Source: Vanessa cardui (taxonomy: Eukaryota > Arthropoda > Insecta > Lepidoptera > Nymphalidae). From it: 64,000 nucleotides of DNA. Positions 1-11,108 of the stretch are shown here, piece by piece. Position numbers and translations under genes: made by a program. The stretch covers positions 250,501 to 314,500 of the forward strand of contig NC_061124.1 of the NCBI RefSeq assembly GCF_905220365.1, given 5' to 3'. Each line of letters starts with the position of its first letter. The stretch's first letter is position 1. The notes under the pieces were generated by a model. That model was not told the origin of the DNA. It worked only from the letters and a program-made list of their open reading frames with translations, and searched no databases.

Positions 1-645
1 GCTTGTTCCAGAATGTATGTGCCTAGGTCTCTAGCTGACCCCATTAAACAGGGACTCTTGGAAGAGCGTGCAAAATTAAAAATTGGCAACCCAACCGATT
101 TTAAAGTCTTTGCTGGAGCAGTTATTGATGACAAGGCTTTTGCAAGAATTACGGGGTACATTAAAAATGCTAAAAACAATCCTAAGAATACTATTCTAGG
201 AGGTGGTGAATTTGATGACCGCAAGGGTTACTTTGTTCAACCAACTATCATTGAAACTGTGGATCCACTGGACAAACTTATGGTAGAGGAAATCTTCGGC
301 CCTGTCTTGACTATGTATGTTTATGAAGACAAAGACCTCTCCAAGGCTTTAGCACTTGTTGGCTCTTCCACTAAATTTGCTTTAACTGGTGCAGTGTTTG
401 CTTCAGACAAAAAGTTCTTACAAACTGCTCTGGAAGAGCTTAAGATGACCGCTGGAAACTTCTACATAAACGACAAGTCAACGGGCTCTGTAGTCGGACA
501 GCAACCATTTGGTGGAGGTCGCATGTCTGGCACTAATGACAAAGCTGGCGGACCTAACTATGTCATGCGCTGGACCACTCCACAGTCTATTAAGGAGACT
601 TTTGTTCCCCTTCGTGACATCGACTATCCTTACATGAGAGATTAA
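1..645 (+). CDS. P5CDH: Delta-1-pyrroline-5-carboxylate dehydrogenase, C-terminal exon (partial)
   Basis: This enzyme (ALDH4A1 family) is a mitochondrial NAD-dependent dehydrogenase that oxidises glutamate semialdehyde/P5C to glutamate, the last step of proline breakdown. The reading frame is open from the first base (A-C-S-R-M-Y-V-P). In the family this follows directly after the GQKCS segment, so the catalytic cysteine should lie just outside the window. Visible family marks are the EEIFGPVL motif, the GNFYIN segment, and FGGGRMSGTNDKAGGPNY near the C-terminus, which is typical of P5CDH rather than other aldehyde dehydrogenases. About 214 residues are present and end at a TAA. The N-terminal Rossmann part and any transit peptide are not in the window. 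AATAAA signals follow at 676-681 and 1256-1261. The identification is firm; the gene structure upstream is unknown. Confidence 0.93.
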   Translation, partial: ACSRMYVPRSLADPIKQGLLEERAKLKIGNPTDFKVFAGAVIDDKAFARITGYIKNAKNNPKNTILGGGEFDDRKGYFVQPTIIETVDPLDKLMVEEIFGPVLTMYVYEDKDLSKALALVGSSTKFALTGAVFASDKKFLQTALEELKMTAGNFYINDKSTGSVVGQQPFGGGRMSGTNDKAGGPNYVMRWTTPQSIKETFVPLRDIDYPYMRD

Positions 646-2107
646 AAAGGGAAAAGTTGGCACTTTGACCTCATAAATAAAAATCCTAAATCAAATTATC
701 AGTACAATAATTATTAGTTAGTATTATGCTATGGTAGAGTGGAAGTCAACTTTCTGACGTAGGATTTATGTTTAATTACTAGAAAAATGTCATCAACTAA
801 ATAATATTATCTTAATAATATTAATATGTTGTGATATTCTAGAAACAGTATTTCAAACAAATTGAATGTTGTATTTCATTCATATCATTACAAAAGTGTA
901 TTAAATTCCTGTTATTAAAACAAGGTTGAGATTGTATAATTATAAGAATCAAATGTTTGAAATTAAGATAATAATTGTATTAATGTACCTCGTCTTAATT
1001 GTTTGTTTCCCTGATAGTTGCAGTTTTTGTTGTAAATTTGCTTGAATTATAATTTTATTTATGTTATTAGAATTGTAAAGCTGGAACCTCACGGACACTC
1101 GGCCCACTACTAGCTCTTATCTTTACTCCTACTATTTGCTCTTGCTTATCACTACAATGGGTCTCTCATTATATAAACTATTTATCTGATATCTGACGCA
1201 TGTGTCTGCTTTCTTATATGATCTGCTGCATTTATGATATTTTTTTTTAGTAAACAATAAAATATATAATCTTTTAAATAGCTTTTACAAATTAATGTTA
1301 CATTGTAAATGTGTTAGTTTTGTTAAAATCTTCGAAACTATTTATTATATTGCATAAAAATAATCATTAAAGAACCTAGAGTTCTGTTTGATTTAATGTA
1401 TTTAATTTAAAACGGAAATGTCGATGTTGTTATTTATTGTGGTAATTTTAAGTCAATAAATTTATTAGTGCTCATTAAAATACTTTTTATTTATATCGAA
1501 AAAAATCTGTTTGGTTTAATTCAAATTGAAAATAAAATAAAAAATAACATACACATGAACTTTTATCGAAGCTATTCTATAAGAACTAAAAACTGACTTC
1601 GTATCTCATTTATAATAATCGAGTAACGATGATGGCTTTAAAATTTGATGTTTACGCTCATATCACCTTATCTTTGTACAAAAAAAATCAATAAAATTTT
1701 ACTCCTCTGTCAGTATAAATATTTGCCTATATTGATATTGATAGTGATTATCGTGTATTATTAGCCATTAGGGTCCTAAATTATTTGCGCGCTAGAAATG
1801 ATAATACTTGAGCAAAATATTACAAATATTTTTTTATTTGTAGAAAACTACGTCATTCTTGTTATTGGGTAAAAAATAACTTTAAATCATGTCATTTTCT
1901 CAATCAATAAATATGATCCATGACACACTGGAGTAGTGCTCCGGTTTGGCTGTAATGCTACCTAGGCTAGGCTAATAGTCTTTAAAACAAAGTGACAACG
2001 CTTTTTATGTATTATGCAAAAGCACAATAATTATGATGTATAAAATTGCATAAATGACGGTCTACTTTAAAAAAACAAACGTATTAAAATATTGTAATAC
2101 ATTCATT
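646..2107. other. P5CDH 3' region and AT-rich intergenic DNA
   Basis: This stretch is AT-rich and has no supported reading frame. It probably holds the P5CDH 3' UTR, with candidate poly(A) signals at 676-681 and 1256-1261, followed by intergenic DNA up to the MITE. Confidence 0.5.
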
Positions 2108-2412
2108 CAATGATATTCTAATAAACAGATATGGTATATCCATACTAAACAACAGAAAAAAGTGTGCCGCGCCGGTGAACGTTTATTTTTACATTTCGTT
2201 AAAAGTAAAAAGGATAGCTTTATAAAAACAATAAGTAAAAGGGATAATTAGAGGTTTTCATTAAGCAAAACGTATTACTACGTAATTATGATGTATTACA
2301 ACGTATTACTATTAGTACGTAAAACAACTAAAGGCAAACGTCCCAATTAGGACGTTTTCTAGTCTTCACTTTTTGCGCGTTAATAACATATCTGTTTACT
2401 ACAACATCATTG
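2108..2412 (+). mobile_element. hAT-type MITE, copy 1
   Basis: A 305-bp non-autonomous element. Its terminal inverted repeats are about 28 bp and begin CAATGAT at the left end and end ATCATTG at the right end. It is flanked by a perfect 8-bp target-site duplication, CATTCATT, at 2100-2107 and 2413-2420. The 8-bp duplication and CA...TG ends are typical of the hAT superfamily. A near-palindrome (cgtcccaatt/aggacg) lies near the right end. The same family occurs in inverted orientation at 48566-48874. No coding capacity is seen, so a transposase would have to act in trans. Confidence 0.88.
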
Positions 2413-2420
2413 CATTCATT

Positions 2421-3094
2421 TTAAACTTTTATTATTTTAAAGGAAACGACCAGACAAAGAGGAATTGTAGTCAATATTTAGGTTACAGATATTCTATATT
2501 TCTTTATTTTCTTAATCATTTATTAATTAAAACGTTATATTTCGATTTATTACTTCGATTTAATTTTGCATCAATAACAATTGATATATGGACCGTACAA
2601 AAATATAGATCTATATCTATATTTTTATTTTGTTCTCACTAAGAAATGAGCGTTTATTACTGAAATAATTAATTGAAGCAGTCACAATCAGATACATCAT
2701 GATTAATTGTATTTTATTTCACTTTTTTTTGAGTTTAAGTTGACATTATTTTAAATATAAATAAAATTACACTTTATCCGTATAGTTGATACATAACTTA
2801 CATATACTCAAAACAAACTGTAACACATAATGAAATAAAAAATACGAATTATTACATAAATTAATTATTAATTATTCAGCTATTATTATTTTAAACTAAA
2901 AAAAATACAATATATATTTATAGCCTGTGAAATTGACATTTAATTTGACATATCGCTTTTATTGATGCTATTTTCCTGCAAGTAGCACCGAAATGTGAAG
3001 TTCTTTCTAGAATGAAATATTATTTTTCTTTTAACAGAATTCACTCCTTATATCTTTCACATAAATAATAAGACGTATTAATTTTTACATCTAA
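2421..3094. other. AT-rich intergenic DNA upstream of Hikeshi
   Basis: No supported gene. The short reading frames here are low-complexity and AT-rich. The Hikeshi promoter and 5' UTR should lie in the right-hand part, but I see no clear core promoter motif. Confidence 0.4.
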
Positions 3095-4095
3095 ATGGCT
3101 AATATATTCGGTTTGATTGTGTCGGGACGATTAGTAAGTAAAAATCACAATGTTTACAACTGAAATTATTTTATTTTGAATATGGTGCCTAAATCTCTCC
3201 CTCAATTTTTCGTTAGGTACAGACAGATTTTACACCTGTGTCCGAAACGAGTCTTATTACAACTATCCTGGACGTAGACTCGATAAACCACGCGGTGGTA
3301 TTCCTGACAGGGACGACTCCGCTGCCGGTTGGCACGGTCGCTGTGGTCTACTGGAGCTGGCCGGACCCTAACGCGCCTCCTAACTGGCAACCTTTGGGGC
3401 ACATTTCCAACGCTAAACCCTCAGCTATATTTAAGATATCTAATTTGAAAAAACTACATGAACTGTCTAGTAAGAATAATATAATATATATAATAATACA
3501 ACATAACTTTTTAAATTTACATTTCTCATTAATAAAATATGTGTTATTTGCTAATAAAAATGGCTTAACATTAACAGTGTTACAACAATTGAGTTTTGTT
3601 ACACCTAACACCTTTTGTTTTACCTAAGTTCTTAATATTTAAACTCATGTGACCAATGTACTGATGATTTAATATAATATTTTTTTTAAGGTGAAAACAA
3701 ATTTATGAGTGCTTTTGGACAACAACAAATCTGCAATAATGCCCAGATTGGAATTTCAATAGAACCAGAAACAAATGCTCAGCTACTTCCAAACTCAGAG
3801 GTACTTTTGAATTTAATAATGATAATTTTATTTATTATTATTTTAAATATTATTTACTGCTTAAAATTAATCATAATGATTTTTGTTTCAGGCACAACAG
3901 GCACATTCATATGTCACATTTGCGCAAAAAATGTTGGAAAATTTAGTTAATTTTGTAGCATCATTCTCTGTTACTCAAGATCAAATGACACCAACTCCTG
4001 GTGTCTCATACATACCTCTCAATACCTTGCACACCTGGTATCAAAACTTTGAAAGGCGGTTGCAGCAGAACCCTAACTTCTGGAAAAGTAATTAG
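3095..4095 (+). CDS. Hikeshi: Hikeshi / OPI10 homologue (Hsp70 nuclear import carrier)
   Basis: In animals Hikeshi carries Hsp70 proteins through nuclear pores during heat stress. Four exons join in phase: 3095-3133, 3217-3469, 3691-3800, 3892-4095, giving 201 residues (human about 197). The N-terminus MANIFGLIVSGRLVQT matches the family start (MFGCLVAGRLVQT). SINHAVVFLTGT, GKPSAIFKIS-like NAKPSAIFKIS, QIGISIE and the C-terminal WYQNFERRLQQNPNFWK are further family signatures. Donors are gtaagt, gtaaga and gtactt, and acceptors all end in AG. Exon 2 ends inside a codon that exon 3 completes, restoring the frame. The protein stops at TAG after FWKSN. AATAAA follows near 4337. The identification is firm and the start is fixed by similarity. 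Confidence 0.93.
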
Positions 4096-5422
4096 TGTTG
4101 TTCTAACATGGACTTCTCTATCGTCAAAACCATCATCCTGCAATACAATTACAGTAGGGATTTGGTGAGGTTCGCAATAAGTGTAATTACATTGTAAGCA
4201 ATGACCGTTTTTAACCTCCATTTTATTTGGTTGCTTCAATATTTTCATTTAATAAGCTTTAATGAGTGCTTGAACAACACATAGAGAAGCTATCGAGTTG
4301 AAATTACTATCATGTGTTCAGTGAAAACTTCACTAATAAAATGTGTTAATGAATTATTTGGTTTTACTATATAAATTTGTAGACATGATATAAGAATGAC
4401 AACATCATGCATCATAAATTTATTCAGTGTATATATTAATAAGAAATTATAAAAGACTGCTTTTTATAATAAATTACTAATACAGTGCAAAATTAGTTGT
4501 TTAAAATTTGAGGATGAATTAAAAACAGGTATGAGTTGTTGATATCAACATGTATTATACAAGTGAATAGTAACAAATGAGGTAATATATTTCTAGTGAA
4601 CACAGTTTCAAGGCACTTTACTCTTGAAAGTTTCATTTAATGACTATTGCTTAAAAATATTCCAGAAAAATTACATTGAAACATTCCTTGTAAAATTAAA
4701 CATAAACAATAGTCACATATTGAATTCATTGAGTTCCCAGCCCTAGTGCGAGAGAGAGAGGAGCACCTGCCGTACGGAGAGGAGGTTGAATTACAATGGC
4801 ATTAATAACATTTTCATTGGCTTATTGTTATTGAAAATATGTTTGCACTGTATAAACATAAATTTCACAATAAAATTAAATTTGTGCTCCATCACTATCC
4901 TCACAATGGGATTCGACTTTTCTCTCAGCATACACTAAATACTAACCTGATCACATGGTGTATGAGACTCTCTGAGGAAGCACTAAGAAAGACTCCGAAT
5001 AACATTTACCCCACATGATCAGTACACAGTTATTCGCAGCAACAAAGCAAGCTGACTTTGTACTAAAATTAAAATAAGCTCTGAGATCCTCTTTACAACT
5101 AATTAACAATGACTTCCAACGAAGAAGTCGCAGTTTGCAAAACCAGAAAAATAAATTAAATTTAATTAAGAGATTTGTCTAAAAAAAAACAAAGATAACA
5201 GTTAAGAGCATGTTATTTAAAATTACAACAGTAAGAAATGCACTTCAAATTGTAAAATTGTGCTCCATTCTTACTGTATTTTTTTTATATGACAATAATA
5301 AGGTCAAATAATTGTTAAGTGTGGCAAAAACTAAGTACTATATTTATATACAATTACAAATATATATTTCAAAAGTGTTCTCAAGATTAAAAGAAATTTC
5401 ATATGGGACAGTAGGAGTCCAC
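4096..5422. other. Hikeshi 3' UTR and intergenic DNA
   Basis: AT-rich sequence with no supported coding frame. A candidate poly(A) signal lies near 4337. A short purine-rich stretch (gagagagagagg) occurs near 4750. Confidence 0.4.
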
Positions 5423-5430
5423 AGTACAAG

Positions 5431-5674
5431 CAGTGGCGTAGCTAGGCGAGGAAGGGCCCTGGTGCATAGAAAAAAAATTGGGCCCTCACCCCCTCTTTTT
5501 CATCCCTCTTTAACTAATAATTACCCTTTAAAATTATAGATACCAAATAAGAAATCTTGTGCGCAGGGTCATGATTTTCTAGCTACAGAAGCTTAAGGTT
5601 TAGCTTAGCGGGCCCCCTGCACTCCGGGGCCCTGGTGCACTGCACCTCCTGGCCCTACGATAGCTACGCCACTG
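5431..5674. mobile_element. hAT-type MITE, second family (CAGTGGCGTAGC ends)
   Basis: A 244-bp element with terminal inverted repeats CAGTGGCGTAGCTA and TAGCTACGCCACTG. It is flanked by a perfect 8-bp target-site duplication, AGTACAAG, at 5423-5430 and 5675-5682. It is internally GC-rich with repeated gggccctggtgca motifs. CAGTGGCGTAGC ends are widespread among animal hAT elements. There is no coding capacity. Confidence 0.9.
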
Positions 5675-5682
5675 AGTACAAG

Positions 5683-6257
5683 GCCATATTTGCAACCACC
5701 TGCTACATACCTTTGGCCAGTAGTGGGACACGGACTGATAATCATTAATCTAAGAAGTAATTAAATATACACGGTATTAATACCTCATTCCATTAAATCT
5801 TGATTATTTATAGTTTGTAATGTTCAAATAGAGTAGCAAAAATAAGACTTTTATAATGGAATGGGAGTAAATAGTTAATTTCTTATAGTAAGTCCATTTA
5901 GGCAGTCTTTTCAGTAAGATTGTAAAAATCGAGCACAATAGCAGCTCGCACCTCTAATAAATATCAAAGGATCCATGTCACAAAAATACGATATTCAACA
6001 TATTCAGACCTACGCCACGCGGGCACGTCGGCCTCATCTAGGAGGTACATACACTTCCGTCGAAAACGGAAAATTTATAAAATTTATCTGTCTATTTTAA
6101 TACATAGCTATCAAAAATATTGTTCCGAGATGTTTTTATTTAATTTTAACGTTAGGCTTACGTTTATCTAGTCTTCAGTACACACTTTCTATAAGATTTA
6201 GTTAAAATTCATACTAAATTAGCCTAGGGGCGCGCGAGGCGGTGCGCGAGGGGGGCG
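5683..6257. other. Intergenic DNA and Cdc7 3' UTR
   Basis: There is no coding sequence. The minus-strand Cdc7 3' UTR probably reaches the AATAAA at 6135-6140 (minus strand). A short 'ggccagtagtgggac' string near 5714-5730 resembles the 3' tail of a common lepidopteran SINE and may be a remnant. Confidence 0.4.
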
Positions 6258-9121
6258 CTAGGGCGCGGGCGGCGCCAGGAAGGGGTGCGCCAGCGCCGCC
6301 GCCGCCGACAGGCGCGAGCGCGGGTCGGGGTCCAGCAGGCGCGCCAGCAGCGCGAACGCCGCGTCGGGGAAGCCCGCCACCCGCGCCGACGCGTCGAACG
6401 CGTCCGCCTGCCGACATGCACGCATTACACTCCGGCTGCAACTCTAACCCCGTCCTGAGTCCGTAGTGGACGATCGCAGATAATTCAGGCCCACAGTGGA
6501 CGGTTTTCGTAGGGCAGTGTACTACTGACTTCGTTACATCCATAACTATTCTCGATTCAAAGCCACGGCCTCGTGATGGCCAGTCGAATAGGCTAGCCAA
6601 TGCTACTGGCATTCGTGGCATCAGTACTGGTAGAAAAAAATATAAAACTCACTGGCTTAGACTCGTCCCTACATAGACATTGCGGCAAGGGCAGTCGGCA
6701 GTGTAGGCACGTGGGCCCCGGAGTCGGCACCGCCCCACGCGCCGGGCCTCGCAGGCGCTCCGCCAGCTTGCGCAGGCACAGGCCCGGCCACTGCGCCGAA
6801 GTCACTACGCGACGACCTGCCACGGAAAGATTCGAGCTCAGTCGGCCTCGCACGTATCGTCCCACGAGCGGAAAGGACTCGACATTTCTTACATTTCGAT
6901 ACAAATTCCACTAGCTAAAAGATTTGACGATCTCGAACGAGCCCTAAAGCTACCCTGTCGAAGGACTTCGGTCCGTTCGATCGCTCTCTTTCAAGGAGAT
7001 AGAGAAGCAGTCGAGCCCCACCTAACGCCTCGGCCGTTCGCTGCAGCGGCTCGGTACCCAGCAGATCCGCAAGCTCTGCCAGCGCGGATACGTCGTCCCC
7101 GGCGCGGAAGAACGGATAGCGCGCCGTGAGAAGGCTGGCCAGCACCACGCCCGCCGCCCACGTGTCCACGGCCGTGCCCTGGCGCGGGCTCTTCAGCAGC
7201 ACCTCGGGCGGCCGGAAGCCCTGCGTGCCGGCGCGCGGCGCCCGCGCCGCCACGCGCGAGGCGCACGCGCCGCACACGCCGCCCACGTTGGCGCACGCGC
7301 ACGGGCCGCGCTCGCCCGCGTGCGCCGGCGGAGGGTTCTGCGGACCAAACACACAGTTTGATGCGGTGGTCGGATTTGCCATCAATCAGCAACAGTGAAG
7401 TGACGTACCTTTGTTATATTCTGCCTTGGAATTTGCACCTTCGGTAAAACTGGGCGTTTCGGAGCAGAGGCGGTGACATTGTTGCTCTTTGCACGAACAG
7501 ACAAATCTAAGGCCATCCTCTTAGCGTTCGGGATTGAGTCATCCTGGAACAAAATAACGGAAAATCTAAGTATTATTTCAGTTGTACTTGTTTTGATTGA
7601 GTCAAGTTAGTTTGACATTACAGTAGGTGCTGACAATTGAAAATTACCTCTTCCCGGGGGCGCTTGCAGGGCACTGTCGCGGAGTGCGCGGGCGGCGGCA
7701 GCGCGGCGGGGGGTTCCTCGCGCGTCCAGACGCGCTGCGCTAGACCAAAGTCTACCAATAAGTACCTGCCCATCATATGGCCAAATTTGGATAATTACTA
7801 TAAATATACAATAAAGACACAAAGATTATTAAAAATAAATAATGATTTATGCATTAAGGATTCGAAAGCCATGAAGAAATTTTGATTTTTGTCATGCAAA
7901 ATTTAGTATCCCAGAGCAGAAGGCAGGCAGAATGGGTAGTATCATCTTTCTTAATTCTGGGTTCTGTACAAATAATTGCTTATTCTTAAGGAAATGCTAT
8001 AAATGAATCTCATCACCTTGAGCTTGTACAACACTCAAGGTAAGACCAGAAAGACCACATAGATTTGGGGTTACTTCAGTTATGTATAAATCTACAAATT
8101 GGTAATATGTCTATTTAGTGCATAAAAATATATTATTAACAAATGAAATTCAATTCTATTGATAAAGAAGTAATTCACAGATAATCTTCCCAATAGCTGC
8201 AGACATGCTCAATAAAAAGATTTTAAAACAGTTTGTTAAATTGACTGAACTATTATTTACCTTTTATTTTCTCTATCGTACAGAAAGTTACTAGGCTTGA
8301 CATCTCTGTGAATCACACCAAATGAGTGCACATGTCGCAATGCAACCATTAGTGCCCGCATATATTGCCGCACCTCCTCAGCGTCCATGTCTCCTACATA
8401 TTCCTAATCATTGGAGTTAAAATCCATTAATGACACTGTCTATGGGTGAACTTAATAGTTTTAACAATAAAAATACTTACAGAAAACTTTCTATGAGGTA
8501 TATAAGGCATCACAAACACAATAGTGTCAAGATGCCGCAGGCACAGCTCGACTCCTATCACATTATGTTTTCCACTGTAACCAAATTTACATACACACAA
8601 TTACATAAGTCAAAATATAGAAGATATATCGAGCAAATTTTTCTTACCCCATGTCTTGGAGACATCTCAGCTCGTGCTCGATGCGTGCCGGATGTGCAGT
8701 GGGCACCAAGTGCTTTATCGCAAACCATGGCTTTTGTGCATCGGGTAGACCCGAGTGCTGTTTCAATGAACCCAAGTAGACAGAACTGAAAGTTCCCTCG
8801 CCAATTTTACGATGTACGTCGAATATTGCGTCTAGCTTTGGCAGTTTATACAACAACTCATTTATTTGGAGCTCTAAAAATAATACACCCAATCGTTTAC
8901 GAAATTAACCTTCAAATTTTAATGTCATGCAAAACAATACAAATATTAAAAAGCAGTATTCACTTACTTTCAACATCATTTTTGTAACTTAATGAAGATT
9001 CATTTTTCTTTTTACTCGATTTATTGCTCTTATTTTTCCGAGTTTCTAAGTTGAGTAATGAATCCTTGTAGTCCTTGTGTATTTTTAGCACCTTAGCCTC
9101 TATTCCGCGTATTCTCGACAT
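6258..9121 (-). CDS. Cdc7: Cdc7 (DBF4-dependent) protein kinase
   Basis: Cdc7 is the nuclear serine/threonine kinase that, bound to DBF4/Chiffon, phosphorylates MCM proteins to fire replication origins. Nine exons join in phase (minus strand): 8968-9121, 8648-8873, 8481-8574, 8261-8403, 7648-7765, 7409-7543, 7022-7337, 6653-6816, 6258-6407, giving 499 residues. Visible kinase marks are the glycine loop GEGTFSSVY (76-84), FAIK with the ATP-binding lysine (105), HRDVKPSN (190-197) and DFGLAQ (211-216). A Cys-rich CACANVGGVCGACASR follows, then GTQGFRPPEVL (327-337) and a C-terminal RLS...AHPFL. Two kinase inserts are present but short. The usual APE motif reads PPE. Exons 1-4 are AT-rich and exons 5-9 very GC-rich. 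The start is the ATG before SRIRGIEAK. It is divergent with Cisd3, with 428 bp between the two ATGs. Confidence 0.92.
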
Positions 9122-9549
9122 ATCTCGCCAATTAAATGTCAGTATATCATATCAAAACAAAATAATCCAAAGCAAATAGCTTTCTCCTTTACCACATAGT
9201 CATCTAGAACTAATTTAACAAAATAAAATTAAGAACGAAAATTTAAAAGAAAACAATGTTGACGTCAGTCGTATAATTTCATTATTTCAGTGACGTTTAA
9301 TAGACAAAGTAGATAAAACATTGTCAGAAGAAAAGTATCTAACCATAAACAAATTTAATTTTGTAATATTCTGTGGTAGGTAATCAGCTGTGAATCCTAA
9401 TACTTGTCAAATTGAAATTTCGTCATTTGGTTTTATTTATAAGATTATACTTTTTAAGACTAAGAGAATAGGAAAAATTTTATAACAAATATCAAAAATC
9501 AGTTTTCAGATTGGTAAATTATTTCAAAACACTACCAACCAAGTTAAAA
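9122..9549. promoter_or_regulatory. Shared promoter region between Cdc7 and Cisd3
   Basis: The 428 bp between the two divergent start codons must hold both 5' UTRs and core promoters. The sequence is AT-rich, and no unambiguous TATA box or initiator could be assigned. 'ttgacgtca' near 9259 is CRE-like. Its function is inferred from position only. Confidence 0.5.
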
Positions 9550-10552
9550 ATGCTTACGAGAAAACTACAACTTAATATAGTGAACTACTGCATAAAATCG
9601 GTTAGTATACAGATAAATTTATATAAAAGGTTATGATTATTAACTGAATACTGAATCCAATAGAGTTTAAGTTTTATAGCTGTATTAATAACTTTACTAT
9701 ACATTCAGTTTCAGTCAGGATATGTCACCAAACCGCCTAAGCCAGAGATACCAACAAATGTAATAAAACAAGTTTATTCAGCTAATGATCAGCAAACTAA
9801 TGGCATTGTTTACGATAGAAAACCATTCAAACTAGTATTAGAAGAAGGTAAGACTTACCACTGGTGCCTTTGTGGGCGCTCTAAGTCACAGCCATTGTGC
9901 GATGGCACACATAAAGATGTTTATCTCAAGATAACCCAAAGGTAAATATTACTTTTCATCATTTGTGTTTTTTTGTTTAATAGATATATTACTAATAATA
10001 ATTTATAATTGACTAAAAGACAATTATGTAATGAGGTATCTGTTATAAAATTAAAATACTAAAGTACTGCAAATAAATAAATAATAACTTGTTTTCAAGA
10101 ATAGGTAATATTTAATATTTTAATGTTATATTTTATAACATATACCATAATACACATACCACATACCAAAAGCAGCTGATAATAATACAATGGACTGCAG
10201 AATAAACTTTAGTTGTTGATTTATCTTATTACTTGATTATGTTTGCAATATAGGTAGTTTATGTGTGCTAATAACCATCAGCACAGATTTTTAGCTGAAA
10301 ATGTACATGTTTTATTAAAGTATTAAATTTTTATATCAATATATAATTTAAGTTATCTCAAGTATATAGTATTTTTTGATTAGAAAAGATTTTCATTAAT
10401 TCTTGTTTATTTCTTTTAGACCTATAAAATTTCAAGTTGCAAAAACGAAAGAATATTGGCTGTGCAATTGCAAACAGACTAAAAATAGACCATTTTGTGA
10501 TGGGACACATAAACAGAAGGAAATACAAGAAGCAACATCTATCAGATTGTAG
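9550..10552 (+). CDS. Cisd3: CDGSH iron-sulfur domain protein 3 (mitochondrial)
   Basis: Cisd3 (MiNT) proteins hold two 2Fe-2S clusters in the mitochondrial matrix and take part in iron and redox balance. Three exons join in phase: 9550-9600, 9715-9941, 10420-10552, giving 136 residues. Two complete CDGSH motifs are visible: CLCGRSKSQPLCDGTH in exon 2 and CNCKQTKNRPFCDGTH in exon 3. Two motifs in one chain distinguish Cisd3 from Cisd1/2. The N-terminus (MLTRKLQLN) is basic and suits a mitochondrial presequence. No membrane segment is seen. An alternative acceptor at 9709 would add Phe-Gln. AATAAA signals follow at 10565-10570 and 10610-10615. The identification is firm. Confidence 0.92.
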
Positions 10553-11108
10553 ATAGTCCATTCAAATAAAATATAATTATAAATAGTTATAATAGGCATG
10601 TAGACTTTCAATAAACCTATACATTTTAAATGATAATATTTTTTATTTGCACCTTAACCCTACAACAATAACATTTAATTGTAAATTGATTTCAAAATAG
10701 GTTAGTAATGTAGTTATTGCTATGTAGCTTAAAATATTAATTCTTTGTAAGGAAATAAATATTTAAATGTGAACGTATTATGTTTATTGAAAAATAAAGT
10801 AACATATTTAGTTACGTAAGAACTATTAACATTCAGATCTTAGGTAGATACTTATTAAAAAAAAAAGTTAAAAAATATTTTATCTGTAACTTTGCAGTGA
10901 CGTAAGTGTTTTTTGACAGATTGACATCATCTTGAGACTTGATCGTGACATGGCATGACACTTCGGTTTCGTGAATAGGATTAGGACCGTAAGAACCTAA
11001 GAACACTCGTCACTCGTGTTTACAGAGTTGTGCATTCAGCACTCTCTTTGCAAGTGGTCAGTGAATACCGGCTGTAGTCTTGTCGTACTAGAAACTTATT
11101 TTTTTATC
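10553..11108. other. Cisd3 3' UTR and cytochrome b5 promoter/5' UTR
   Basis: The left part holds the Cisd3 poly(A) signals. The right part (about 10900-11108) is less AT-rich and should contain the cytochrome b5 promoter and leader. A 'gtgacgtaag' motif lies near 10898. No clear TATA box is placed. Confidence 0.45.

Noticed and set aside
4931..5035. Inverted repeat around tgatcacatgg / ccacatgatcag
   Set aside because: The arms do not pair over more than a few bases when aligned properly.
6242..6466. Plus-strand open frames over 6.2-7.4 kb
   Set aside because: They are shadows of the GC-rich minus-strand Cdc7 exons; only the minus strand shows kinase motifs and in-phase splicing.
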